A DNA stretch of 64,000 nucleotides from Klebsormidium nitens (GCA_000708835.1 DF237042.1:62001-126000); one strand, 5' to 3'. Positions 13,362-25,630 are shown, counted from the stretch's first letter. Notes: generated by a model from the sequence alone, not told the origin. Numbers and translations are program-made.

Positions 13362-14471
13362 ATGTATTGGGAACCCAACCGGTGCTGGATTGTCGGTTCA
13401 GCACTGCGTGATGAGTTTTTGAGAAGACGCGAGGTCCCAGAAGCAGGAACGAATTTTCTTGCATCCAGGCAAATTTCTTTGCACATTGATAAAGACAGTA
13501 CGATTTTAGCCTGGAAAAATCCTGCACTCGCAGACCTGCCTTGGGTCCTGCAAGCTGGTAGCTCGTCTGCCTGGGACAGATTGCGGGGGCAAGGCTTTCA
13601 CCAGTCACTCCCCTTCGTGCTCACTCGAGAGCGTCCGCAGTTGACTTACGTGAGGCGAAAGCAGGGAGTGAAGAGGGGGTTGAACAAATACAGGATTCTG
13701 AACAAACACAAGGCAACGGTAAAGATGCGCTTCGACTTGGTAGTGCGCTGGCTGATTTCAGCATGGAAAGCCGCCATTGAAGGGACGCTTCGCTTTGCGT
13801 CAACTCTGACAAGAAGGACGGGCAAGAAGAAAGTCGATGAATGGGAGGCTGACGTCATCATTCCCGCCGCTTGCGACTGCGAGGGAGCCTGGCATGCTAC
13901 GTTCGACTGCCCCCTGTGCGGCACGTGTTGCGAACTTGACCAATGAGCTCTCTCTGCCTGCGGACACGTGTACTGCGTCCAGTGCCTCGTCCGAGCGACC
14001 AAGGCGTCCGTGTCCGACTCCAAGCTCTTCCAGTGCGTAACATGCGAACAAGAGACGGGACTAAAGAGCGGGATAACGGAAACGGATGTCGAGCTGCTGT
14101 GCACGGGGAGGTTTCACGAGAAAGCCCTGCACGAGATCTTGCGCGACTACGTGCTGAAGCAGGAGGGAGCGGTGGTGTGTGGCAGCTGCGGCGAAGCGAA
14201 CGTCGTGTCTGACGTCACCCACTGGGACAACCTGCGGTGCCTCGGATGCGCCGGGTATATGATGGGCAAGAGGATTGCCGAGGAGGCGGCCGACAAGGCG
14301 TTCAATAAATTGGAACGCAAGCAAAGGCACGCCACGTGTCCGGGGTGTGAGGCGGTGGTCCAGAAGACTCGTGGGTGCGACCACATGATCTGCAGATGCG
14401 GCGTGGAATTTTGTTACAAGTGCTCAGCACCGCGTCTGGTAACCGGTGGATGCAAGTGTCGCTCATCGTGA
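13362..14471 (+). CDS. RING-IBR-RING (RBR) ubiquitin-ligase-like gene interrupted by one in-frame TGA
   Basis: One continuous reading frame runs from ATG 13362 to TGA 14469-14471 except for a single TGA at 13944-13946. RING1 straddles this stop: CPLC and a further Cys lie before it, and CGHVYCVQC plus CVTC after it, making the full C3HC4 ligand set. An IBR-like Cys set follows (CGSC, CLGC). RING2/Rcat is CPGCEAVVQKTRGCDHMIC and includes the GC(D)HM cysteine that carries ubiquitin in RBR ligases. The ~160 residues before RING1 have no recognised domain and contain a basic helix-rich segment. RBR proteins transfer ubiquitin through a thioester on RING2. The 525 bases after the TGA stay open, so this is a very young nonsense allele, a base-call error, or readthrough. 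If the TGA is real and terminates, this is a pseudogene. No splice pair that removes the TGA was found. Confidence 0.65.
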
Positions 14472-15489
14472 GACTTTAGGATCACTCACGGCCGCTAATG
14501 CCAGGAAGTTGAGAGGATTGATAAAGCTAGGTCTAAGCGGACATGCTGGATAGTGACAATCAGCAAACATTTGGTTGTATCGCAGTCAGAAATAGCGTGT
14601 AGGAAACCATCAAAGAACCAATTACGTGACGACAATTTCAGGCCCACGTTCTGCAAAAGCTTAGAGACTACTTACAAAATACCCGTTCGTGTGTTCAAAA
14701 TAGACATCCCGGCCCGGACAGCCGTCAACTTGATTCTCGACAACCGAGCTACAAACTTCAATTCATCAATGCGCGGAACGCGGCTTTTCGTATGGCAAAG
14801 TTCGATTGACATTGAAATGTTGCTCGCTGCGCACATCTTCTCACTAATTCCAAGCTTCTGTATGCTGTCCTTGTTGAGCATGAAACCTGGTGCAAAGGAC
14901 CGTCGAGCAAGAATCCTGTGAGATGCTGAATAAGCCACAATGTTGCCGATAAGCGGAAAAACAAGATATGCTAGGAGCTCTGACTTCATTTGCAGCATGA
15001 GCCGTTCCTTGACAAGCACCCCGTCCAAAGACCTCGCACATAGGTTGGCTTCCACATCCCAATCGTTGACCTGTTAAGCTTTTGCTATTGGTGGCAATAA
15101 TAGCGATGTCACTAGATTGTAACAAGGTTCGTGAAATGTCGTTTCAACCCACAAAAACCATTCTAAGAACCTTACCAAGTCCGCCCCCGTCTTTAAGGAG
15201 TTTCTTGGTTATTGAATCTGAATTAACCCTCCCAATATTCACTCCCATCGATGTTTCTGTAATCATAGACTTCGAGGCTCATGTACAAATGCAGGGCAAC
15301 ATATCAGCGATATTTGCAATATGCTAGTGGGGGCTGTTCGAATTTGTACGACTTGCACCTTCTGCTTTTTTGAACATACAATTGAGTCTCGAGTGCACTG
15401 GATTGATTGCCTATGATTGCGCTTGCGACGTTCACATCATATTTCTCCTGATTTAAGTAGTTATACACTCTCAATGACCTCAGGGAAGA
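14472..15489. other. Intergenic region between convergent RBR and expansin genes
   Basis: A 127-codon open frame on the minus strand (14672-15055) and a 122-codon one on the plus strand overlap each other. Neither has a recognisable motif, so both are taken as chance. Nothing else is supported here. Confidence 0.4.
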
Positions 15490-18007
15490 CTACGAGAGCT
15501 GTCCAGAGCAAGGGTAGGAAGATCCAGGCGTCCAGTCGGCGGGAACGCAGTCGTCCAGTGTCACCTGAGAAGCAAGCCACAGAAAGAAATGACATCAGAG
15601 AAGGTTCTGTGATGTGAATGACAACCAAGGTGATACCTGAAATTTCGCCGTTGCACGTTTGGATCGAACTTGAAAGTCTTATGTTTTAGCCGGCCTCTCG
15701 TGTACTAGAAGAAGCAATAAGAGTATGATTTGCAGCATACCTGTGTTCCATCTCCTCCCGTCAGTCGAAGAGACACGGAGTCGGTGACATGACCGTTGAG
15801 AACCCAGTTGACACCCCAGCTGCAAAGAGTGGAGCTAAAGCATCAGTTAAACGTGTAAAAAAGGATTGCCAGGACGGGACAACATAAGTTAGTCTTATGC
15901 GAAGATTGCAGTCGGCTGAATTTTGAGCGCACGGTTTTAACCACCAAGTTTCAGTTCTCAAGCCAAGACCTCATCGGAGGTCGTGGCACATTTTATTTCC
16001 CAGAGTACTCACACATGTGTCATGGATGTCCACTTGCCGCCTCCAGTCTTGGCCTCCACAAACTTGACTGACCCGATGCCGCCAACGTTCTGATGCAAGA
16101 GATGCAGAATGGAATGGAAGTGTGGAGAATCTTCAGCAAGACAGGTATTGCTGGTTGAGGAGCTCTTGATGAGATATACTCAGCTCTTCAAGGTCAAAAC
16201 TCCTTTATTGTGATTCTCCGCAGCTGTCTGTAAAGATTGAACAAGGCAACCGCTGCATTTCGTAGATGCACAGCACCCAATTTTGCCATCGTGCTTCTTG
16301 AGACATAAGGAACGGGGAGCACCTCGAAGAATCTAAACGTAGACACGATGGTGCTGAATAATACCTGAATGAAGATGGCGAAGTAGTAAGGAGTGGATCC
16401 GGCATCGGTGCGGATAACAATGTCACCTTTCACAGGGCATTTGACTCTGCAGAGTGTAACGATTGCAACCAATGAGTCCAACAAACTCGGAGGATAAGAG
16501 AAAGTGGATCCACATGAGTATCTGCTGTCAGCTGAGTTTTCTGATTGATTCGTTAGTTGTCCGTTCAGGAATTCGAGACGCTTGCCAATGATTCTACGGT
16601 ACTGCACAGAGCTTGTAATAAGAAAAGATGCGATTATTCGGCTGCATCTCTCTCTGCAGCATTTGCCCCGTGGCTCGATGAAGAGAACGAAGGAGAAAAA
16701 AGGAAGGAGACAGGTAAGTGACTTACTGCTGGATCTCAATGTCCAAAGTTCCCGTCTGATAAGTCTCGTTGACAATCTGATCAAAGGCTGAGGGGCTGAG
16801 AGCAAAGTCATACTTGGGGCACTCGCGGCATATGTCGACGGATTGAACCTGCAGCAGTTGACAGGTATGAATCACCGCCATATTGTCGAGGGAGTTTCCA
16901 ATTTTTAAGCAGCAGACTTCGACCGGTGCATAGACACCAAGTCAAATGGCAGACTATGGTAAGAAGCATCTTCAGAACATTCAAGTGGCAAACGTACGAG
17001 TGGAGTCTGAACGAGGCTGGTTGATAGTGTGACCTGCCACAAGTAGTTCGTACCGGGATCTGTAACATCCTGGTGCTACAGAGAATCATAGTCAGCTACT
17101 GTACGTTGCCAGGTATTGACCGAACAGCTTACCATGACACTGCTGTCAGACTTGCAAAAAGTCTTGGAATTGTTTCCGGGAACGCATGAGATCAGGTAGC
17201 ACTGACCACATCCAAGGCCGGTCTGCACAGAAGATGTTCAAGAGCGTGTAATTATGTCAATGATTCGGCATCAAGAGCTGAAGTCCGCAGCTATTCCTAA
17301 AAATCAGACATCCTTTTTGAGAGCAAAGCATGGTCACTTGAGGATGGGACAAATCAGCAGACGCATCCTCGGTGAGCATCTTAAACTACCTCAACTTCGT
17401 AGGGTAAGACTTTGGAACATTACGGGACAACCTCCCAACGGATTTCAGAGACGAACCTGGAAGAGTTCAGGACCGAGAGCAACAATGTTCTTGTGTGTAG
17501 CGTTCCCTGCAACAAAAGATTCAGAAAGACTTTTTAACTGCACATTGGTTTGACGCCGCAACAAAGTCCAGAGGACGCCGATGCTGATTGTTTGCACTTC
17601 TCTTTAAAAGGTAAAGGATCAGTGCTCGCTTCTATACGTTCATCTTTCGTCAAGACCGCACAGAAATATGCCTAGAACAAATTTGCACTCACCGTAGCCA
17701 CAGGCTCCTCCTGCAGGTTCAAAGAAAATCTATCAGCTCGCATCAATCTGCATGCATCAAACAACTAATTTCATACGAATGACATCCTTAAACTGGCATA
17801 TTCAGTAGACATGTTTGATCTTGACTCACAGTGTAGTCTCCTCTGCCAACAACAAAGATGTGACTTACCGACACCGTTTCCATGGAGCGTCGCGGTGGCA
17901 TTCAGGGTGATTGGTTTTCCGATGGGAATGTAGTCTCCGGAAGCAAAGGTACTTGACGCGGTGAGGCACACCAACAGAAGACAGGAGAGAGCGAAGGATC
18001 GAGCCAT
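15490..18007 (-). CDS. Expansin / expansin-like secreted wall protein
   Basis: Ten exons join in phase: 18007-17869, 17710-17693, 17506-17457, 17222-17133, 17069-16998, 16848-16727, 16446-16365, 16089-16013, 15819-15741 and 15564-15490, giving 267 residues, the usual expansin length. Residues 1-23 form a signal peptide (ARSFALSCLLLVCLTASSTF). The N-terminal GH45-like domain shows GGACGYG, CGQCYLISC, CKSDS and a YDFALSPSAF stretch where land-plant alpha-expansins have HFD; the Asp is kept. The C-terminal CBM63-like domain shows CPVKGDIVIRTD, NVGGIGSVKFVEAK, W-G-V-N-W and a LDDCVPADW tail. Expansins loosen cellulose-matrix contacts without hydrolysis. Two extra Cys near the end (DDCVP, YPCSG) could form a local disulphide. 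Exon 2 is an 18-base microexon coding the core of GGACGYG. Alpha versus other class cannot be settled by eye. Confidence 0.92.
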
Positions 18008-19264
18008 CTTGATGGTCAGGATCTCGCGACAGAGACTAGTGCAATGCGCTCCAATTCGAGAAGTTCCTCAAGGAAGCTGCTGATGTGCTGATTAAGAGCT
18101 TCTCTGTGTCTCAAGAAGCTGCAAATAGCCGCAACTCTACAATCCCTTTTCTCCCTAGTCCTGATCAGAGCAACAGCTTCAAGTCTACAGTAGTCATAGC
18201 ACTCTTTTCTCCGAGTTTTCAACGCTTTCTTCGATGAGCTTGCTCCAAAAGCCTTGGAGAACATTCGAAGTCGAAGCCTTCACAAGGGTCTGTGTTGCGC
18301 TGCACTGCCAGCTGATCAGGAGCTTTCCCGGTAGATACACGTGTCGCTTTGTGACCCGTCAGAGGTTTTGCGTGGTTCAAAACAGGCAACCTCCCAAAGC
18401 AGGCGTCTGCCGCTTAGTTGGCATATGGAGGCAAACGTTTCATCTGCTGACGCTTTTGACTTTCCGGCCAATCACAGCAAAGTGAGCGTGACACCCACTA
18501 GTGCTCGTGCTTACGACAGTCTGAGCTCGAGCATCAAGACTTTGCGCACTGAGCTTATCATACACGAACGCCTTGCATCATGGGACTCATACGCTGATGA
18601 TCTGCAAGGTGACCAGCACAGCCTGACCCGTTGTCATCTGTGGCCAGTAGAACATATCAATCAAATTCAAGAGTGCCATCTGGATCAGTTTAGCGCGTGT
18701 GTAGCATTGCATACTTTTCGAACGAGACGTCAGCCAGCTCGCCACCGCATGGCGGCCGTTCTGCGCGCATGATCATTCTAAGCATATATACCTGGACGTT
18801 ATATCGTACGAGCAACAGCTTGGCTTGCGCGCGCGAACGTACCACCTTTCAGAAACTCAGCTCAACGAGTTCATAATCTTTCACAAATCTTATGTCGGTC
18901 AGTACGAAGATCTTCGTCATGTTCAGGACTCATTTAATGTTCGGCATCATTTCAAAATCCATGGTACACGCAATATATACCTCCATGATGGTGCACTTGG
19001 AAAGGCATGGTCAACAGCTAGTTGACTTGTAGAACACTTGCATAGCGATACAAAGCACTCTAATCGCAAGGGTAACGATTGACGGGAAAGCTGAACGTAG
19101 GGTGCATCTACTCTTGCACCTCCGACGCCCAGTCCTTGGACATAGGACCTGCGGGCATTTGTCCGGACTAGATTCGGGCCATCGTTCTGGTTCTGAGGTC
19201 ATCTCACATACGCGTCCTGGTAGTCAATCATTAACCACTTTCTCCTGTAGATCAACCTCCAACT
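18008..19264. other. Intergenic region upstream of the expansin gene
   Basis: This holds the expansin promoter side and the 3' flank of the next gene on the same strand. The longest open frame (143 codons, plus strand, 18341-18772) has no motif and no partner exon. Nothing further is supported. Confidence 0.4.
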
Positions 19265-22200
19265 TCAAGTCCGCTCTGTTACTCCACCAGCCAGTGCCTT
19301 CAGGAGCCTGTTTACCAGGTCTCTACTTCGCTCGTTTATTCGGTACCTAAGATCCAGTTGCCCAAAAATTTGCGGGTTCCCGAGTCTGTACTTGATGTCT
19401 TCGCTACACGTGGCAGTCAGCGTGGAACGCGCCGAAGACGAGCGTTCGCAGATCCACGTCAGCAGGGTGGCGTGCTGATAGATGGAGATCTGCAGAAAGA
19501 CGGGGGACTAAGCAAGAGGATGTGACTGCTCCAGCTCCATCAAGCTTCCTTGCCGCTCTACCAATACCAGGTTTAGCGGAAGCAAAGAGGTTCTTGGAAG
19601 TCCTGGGCAAGTCAGCCTCTCCTTTTTTGCAATATTACTCCGCTTTTAAAGCACACTGTTGATTCCATTTAGGGCGGCAACGATCAGGCAGTCCAGAAAC
19701 TTTGTCTCTGGCAGCGACACAAGCCAGAGGGTCTTGGCAGGGATGACGCGAACAGCGTGCAAAATAACACTGCACCGTGTCTTGCGTCGCACGGCCAATC
19801 TACTCGCATACAAAACGTTTTAATGCCCCACTCTATCTCGACCTGACGTTAAAGCCCTCGGCACAGTCGCAGAAGCCTCTGAATCTGCACACAAACTGGG
19901 GTAACGACAGCCGTCCTCCAATCAGACCCGCAGACTATCGGCGCGAAGCGCAGACCGTTTTGACGTTGAAGCAGAACCTTCCGTTCAACAGCGAAGTATC
20001 TCAGATATGGATGCACAGCCCGCGCATCCAGTTAGCAGGCGGAGGCTCTCTTGGTAACGCTAAACCTCCCTTTCCGGCCACGTGGCCTCTCGGCCCAGAC
20101 GGCGCAGGCCCTCTCCCTTCCAACTGGAGGACGCCAGAAGAGGGACGCTCACCATAACTGCGGCCCCCGCCTTGAACACCCCCGTCGCGGCGCTCCGTTC
20201 GCTGTACAGCAGTTCCACGAGGCGCCGGAAGAGCAGGCTGAGCTTGCGCTCGTTGAACCCGGGGACGCGAATCACGTAGTACAGCAAGTAGTCGCGGGAG
20301 TACTTGGAATTGCCGAGCGCGGCCTGGTCCGAGATGGACAGCAGGTGGAACAGCACGCCCGCCTGCGGACGTCCGGAAAGGAGCGCTGTTCAAAAGTCGG
20401 CCTCAGGTACTGTCGAGCTCAGTGACTGAAGGGTCCGGACTCCGTTTGAGAAAGTCAGCGGGGCTTGATAGTGATTCAAATATTTGGACTGGTTCCTGTT
20501 AGGCGAAAGCGACACCAGCAAATGTTTGTGCCAAACTGAGGGCATACATGGAGTTGCCCGGCATCTATGTCCCTTAAACCAACCATGACCTCCTTTCGAC
20601 CTGCCACCCGCTTCCACCGCCCCGTTCTATGAGACTGGCAACGGTGTCCTTTCTTACCATCTACATCATTCCTCTCTAGAACGCGCAGAACGCGAAGCAA
20701 AGCCAAACTAACAACCAATCTGGTTCTAAGATGTTATGATATGATGCTCGCGCAGAGAAGCGTCCTTGCCTGCAGGTCCAGGATCTGTTTTGACAGCTGT
20801 CGCGCGACCTGCCGCTGCGCGCCCTGCAGTCCCGGCGGGGTGGGGAAGTCCTCCATGAGCGTGGCCAGCATGGAGTGGAACGAGTAGTGGCGAGGAGGGG
20901 TGAGCAGTGACTGCCGCGCCGCGATCGCCTCGCTCTTGGACAGCATGCTCGTCAGGCACGCCAGCAGCGTTACCTGCGTCGTAGAACGTCAGCAGTAGGT
21001 CAGCAGCGTGACCGAGCATGGACAGGGGCACCGAAGGGATGAATGCGCGGGGACTGGCCAAGTCGGACAAAACGCGTGCTTGAACTGCTTAATGATCAAA
21101 ACAACGTAGCAAAGTTCTAGGCTGAAAAGAACGCAACGGCACTGCCAGGAAGCTATCTGATAGTTGATCTGATGCCCCTCTGATCAGCGACGCCAACCGA
21201 AGCAACGCTTCGCCACAGAGGGAGGAGACAAGACCCTGGGCACAAGTCTTACTTGCAAAACCACTTGCGATTGGGTTTTCAATTAGTGTCTCCGACTGTC
21301 TCAGCTTTTCGAAAGCACGTTCTCCCGCTCGGTGATGCTGTGACGTCAAAACAGCAAAGTCCTGGGACAGATCCCTCACCACATACTGCAGCCCCTCGAC
21401 CGCGGCCGCGCACTCGCGCACCGACGGCGCGCGCAGAGTCCGGCCGCCGCTCTCGCCGCCCCTTCCGGTCAAACTGCCGTCCAAATCAGACGATCGCCGG
21501 TCGCCCTCCTTCCAGGGGGCCCCGTTCCCATAAGCGTTTACCCCCCTGACTGCTTGCGGCCCATGGCCGTACCTATACACCCCTTCAAGTTTTGGAGTCG
21601 AGGGGGTCGAGTCGCCCGAGATTCTGCCCCCCAGGGGAGTGCTCATCGAGTTCCGGATTCCTAGGATCGTTCGCCGGGGGGTGATGGGCTCCGGCGTGGC
21701 CTGGCCGAACTGCTTGGGAGTCCCCGGTTCCCGGATCTTGTTCCCCGACGACTTTTGCGGGGAAGGTTTGCCTCCAGATGACGCGTTCTGGGCGTGTGTG
21801 CCCTCCCCGCTGTGCAGCTCCACCATGACTTTCTGTACCGCAAGGAAAACAAGCGGTCACACTTTGACAGCAATGGATGGTGAATCGTCGAACACTCTGT
21901 GGCGAGTTGACATGTAGTCGCGCCAGGCGCCTGACTGGGATCTTTCGCAGGCAACTTGATTCGATGGCGGGGACAAAGAGGTGCAGTGCATAGCCGCAGC
22001 AAGTCTGCTTAAAAGAGCGATCATGGTGCCGGTCCATAATCGATAGATCAGCACTTGCGTGCTAGTTCGACTTGGGAAAGTCGCCAAGCCGGTAAAGCAT
22101 CCCTCTCAAGAGTGTTCAGTGGTGACAATCTCGATAAACAGTCAGAACAATGTGCTTGTGCCTCCATCTGCCTCCTGTGTCCTTCGACCTGAATGCGAAG

Positions 22201-25200
22201 GATCCTTCTGTTCTGCAAAAGCCACGTCGAAAAAGCGCATTATCTTCAATCAGTCCGCTTCTTTCCACCGGCCAACGGGCCTTCTTTGCACGCACCTGCT
22301 TGAGCTTGGTGAGCCGCATCTCGTCCAGCAGGCGCGAGAAGACACCCGACTCGAAGAAGAGCTTTTTGATGGGCGTGCTGTGCTCGCCCGCCGAGCCGAT
22401 CTCCTCGAACAGCTTCAGCTTGTCCGGGATCGAGTGCGCCACCAGCAGCTCCGACTTGAGCTCCGAGAACAGCGCCTGCGAGCGCCACGTGGCAAGCTGT
22501 GAGCCGCCGTTCGTGCTGCATCGTGACTGCTTTCGACTGGTAAAACAATCAAGCTCGATATCCGCAGCCAGGTACGGTTCGTCGTCGAAAGTGAACCCTT
22601 GAGGCCGCGAGCTACCGGTTGCCGCTGGAACAAGCTGCCAAGAAGCTGCGTCCGTTCGCTATCAACGCCACCTAACCGAGCGACCGCCTTTGTTCTCCAT
22701 TCCTCTGCCAAATTCGTCCATCGAAATCCGTTTGCGACTGACAGCAAACGGAGACCGCTCGGCGACCCCTCGAGACAAGGCAACACACGTTCGTCGCTAC
22801 CAATTGTAGACGCGCGCAAATTGGACTACAGGCGCTCTATTCTCATAGGAGAGGAAGGAACGAAGGGCTTCAGATGAAAGTGTGCTTGAATGAAGAGGTG
22901 CCGCTTCTCGTGAATGGCCCGCACCTTCATGGCGGCCTCGTCGTGGTGCTCCTCGCGGCCGCCCACGTTCACCTCCCCCGCGCGGCTCTGGTCCACCAGC
23001 GCGTTGTAGCACACGCTCGACAGCACGAACTGCAGCCGCGAGCCTGCCACGTGGAAGATTACGTCAGCAATCCATTGGCAGATAACGGGGTCGGGCTTGA
23101 GGGCGAAGAGAGGGAGGATGACCAGAAATACTGCACATTGCTCTTGTAACTACAGCAAGAGCAACACGGATCAACGGGAGCTCGTGCGGACTGTTTGGGC
23201 GAGGCGCCTTTGCCATGACTGCGTCAGAACCATGAGCCCTCCTGCCTGCGAATTCCCTTCAATTGTGAAAAGAAGCTGATCATCTGACCAGGAACATCTG
23301 GTCAGCTGCTGGCCGAATCCTCACCTGAGCCCGTAAACAGCTCCAGCGCTTTGTTCTCAGGCCCGAGGTTCAGCGCCAGCCCGGCCGCGTGGTGCTCGTC
23401 GTGCTCGGAGTCTTCGTCAATCGGAGCGACTGACACGTGGCAGATGCAGTGCAGCGTGAAGGGGTGCAATACACGCCGGCACAGCGTCTGGTGTACCGGA
23501 GGGAGCGGCTTGTCTTTAAAATGATCTGCAGGGGAGGTCATTGGATCGACACAGAGCAGAAACCTAGCTGGCCCTTGCAATGGACGGAAAAGAGTTGCCT
23601 GTCAAGAAATAGAAAGTCGATGCGCGTCGATTGCGTCCCTAAGGATGACAGCCGTTGATCTGTTACGGCCTTTAAGATCGGGGAAAGAAAGGGCGAGCCC
23701 GGTGTCTTCAAGAAGCTGGTACAGCTTAGAACAGACGATGGCATACGAAGGCTCAGAAAGAATTGGAAAGTGCCGGTGTCGCTGAATCTGGGCGCAGCGC
23801 GAGCCTTACCTATGGTGACTATGTCCAGCACGTTGACCATCTCCCGGACGACGGTTCCCCGTTTCGCAATCGTGACCAGGACCAGCTCTTTGTTGGTCAC
23901 TGCCGCGTATCTCGACTCTGCAACAGGGCGGCGTCAGCATTGTAAAAAGAGGGAAGGAACACCCGCAAGGACAGAAATCCGCGAGGTGAAGCGCCACGAA
24001 TCAGCTGTTAGTGGCTTTGGAGTCAAGGGCGTTGCCTTCTTTACAGACGAAAGCAAGGAGGTTTGATCATTGAAGTTACACGCACAAAGATCGGACCGAA
24101 AGCAATTCATTTCACAAAACCTGGGGGGGAGTAAGATCGGACAAGAACCTAACACACTGCAGCGATGGTGGGTCCTGGAGCTTTCGAGCTACAACTGACG
24201 TAGTCAACCTTTTGAGGACCACATGGAGCAACTCTCGCCCTGTTGTGCGCTTGGCGAAATTGGGGGCTAGCTTCCAAGACAAAATGCAAGACAGCTTCCT
24301 AGTACACGGCTCACCTCGCCGGCCCTTCCGTCCACCCACCACAACCTTTTCTTGCACAAGGGACGAGTCTTTGAGCCACGGGGGCGCAAAACGACTGAAC
24401 AGCATGTCTGAGGACGATGCGCCTATCGCAGACTGGACCTGCATCTGAACGTCCAGGGTTTCGACCATGCGTCAGATTCCCGCTCAGAAAGTATCATCTC
24501 TCGTGTCAGGACAATGTCTCTCATGACAACGGCTCATGACAATGACTGGGTTACACTTCAGATTTAGTGCCTCTATAATGATGACAACCACGAGTCAGTG
24601 ACCTGGTTGTGCCAAGAATTGTCACTGCAGTGTCGTCCGAGGCCGGCAGGTATAACTGGCAAGCTATCATTATTGTACTCATCACACTTCCTGCATGCGT
24701 GGTTCGTTCCATAGCGCAAAGCACAGCCAGAGCATGCTTGCAACTCACCTTGGTCTCGACCCTCTTCATTGACTTCGTCGCAGGTGGGGCGGACTGAACC
24801 ATGGTCTGCCTGCTGCCACTCTGCGCCTCTGGACCCTCTTCTAGACTTTCAGGGATTGGCGCTCGAGGCGTCGCTGCTCCGCTGGCCTTTCCCCACTTAG
24901 GCGATAGCGGGGTCTGCATGCCCCCCAAGTGGCTAGATCCCCCCTGGCTGGTAGGATGTTCTGCATACCTGGATCCTTGAGAAATGAGAGGCTGAAGGCT
25001 GCCGCTGCCATAACTGATGCTGCTGTTGCTATTGGCGCCTCCACTGTTGTTGTAAGCTGCTCCGCTATTGCTATAAGTGCCTACGCTACTGCTATAAGTT
25101 GCCGCACTATCAGTATAAGTTGTCCCCCTGTTGTTATAAGTGGCCCCGCTATTTCCATTAGCTACACCCCCCACAAGCGGAGAAGCAACCCTGGAGCTGC

Positions 25201-25630
25201 CCCGCCTGTCTGGGGATGGCTGGAAACTTGTTGAAGCGTTTGGCTGCCAGCTCCCCCGCAGGAAGCTATTGTGCCCTTCATAAGCTCTCTGCTGATAACT
25301 AGAGTAGTAGCTCGTGGATGCACTCTGGTGCGCTGACCTACGATCATTCTCCTGGTCATCAGGGGCTCTGTCACGGAGGCTGTTTGCCTGTGTCCTTACC
25401 GGACTGTCTGCTTGCTCAGGGGAAGAATCAGACATACGGGGCCTTTGCCGGGGGGTCACCAGGAGGGTCCTGGGAGGGGGGGTGGCGCGCAGCCACTCCT
25501 TTTGCGGTGTCCTGGGAGGTTTGTCAGTGGAGTTGCGGAGCGCGTTGTTTGACATTAAGGCACCAGCCTGCTGCGGGTCATCAACATGACTGCTGAATTG
25601 CCCCCCGATGCTGGGACTTGTGTCCACCAT
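19265..25630 (-). CDS. Unrecognised 903-residue protein with Ser/Thr/Pro-rich N-terminus
   Basis: Ten exons join in phase: 25630-24749, 24444-24315, 23917-23810, 23525-23325, 23043-22925, 22475-22296, 21832-21380, 20973-20770, 20362-20153 and 19489-19265. Residues 1-294 are disordered, with many SP/TP sites and a run of 7-residue repeats ending in Tyr. Residues ~295-560 look folded and conserved in style (ELVLVTIAKRGTVVREMV, LQFVLSSVCYNALVDQ, FFESGVFSRLLDEM). Residues ~545-670 are again low complexity (TPEPITPRRTILGIRNS). The last ~220 are helical (SRDYLLYYVIRVPGFNERK, ending ...RDLVNRLLKALAGG). Intron 8 starts with GC, not GT (20769-20768). Exon 2 could alternatively start six bases downstream, at 24438. 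The SP/TP sites suggest CDK/MAPK phosphorylation and perhaps a nuclear or cell-cycle role, but I do not recognise the family. Confidence 0.75.
25043..25150 (-). repeat. Coding tandem repeat, 21-base (7-residue) unit
   Basis: Within exon 1 of the 903-residue gene, Tyr recurs exactly every seven residues at positions 165, 172, 179, 186 and 193, in units such as Y-S-S-S-V-G-T and Y-S-N-S-G-A-A. In DNA the units share TATAAG-type triplets. The unit is degenerate, so it is an older repeat rather than a fresh slippage tract. It is probably disordered. Confidence 0.7.

Noticed and set aside
13944-13946. TGA in the RBR gene as a selenocysteine codon
   Set aside because: The codon lies in a loop of RING1 between ligands, where selenocysteine has no role. 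Streptophytes are generally thought to lack selenoproteins, and no SECIS-like stem was identified.
14672-15055. 127-codon minus-strand frame between RBR and expansin
   Set aside because: No motif, no splice partner, and an equally long overlapping frame on the other strand.
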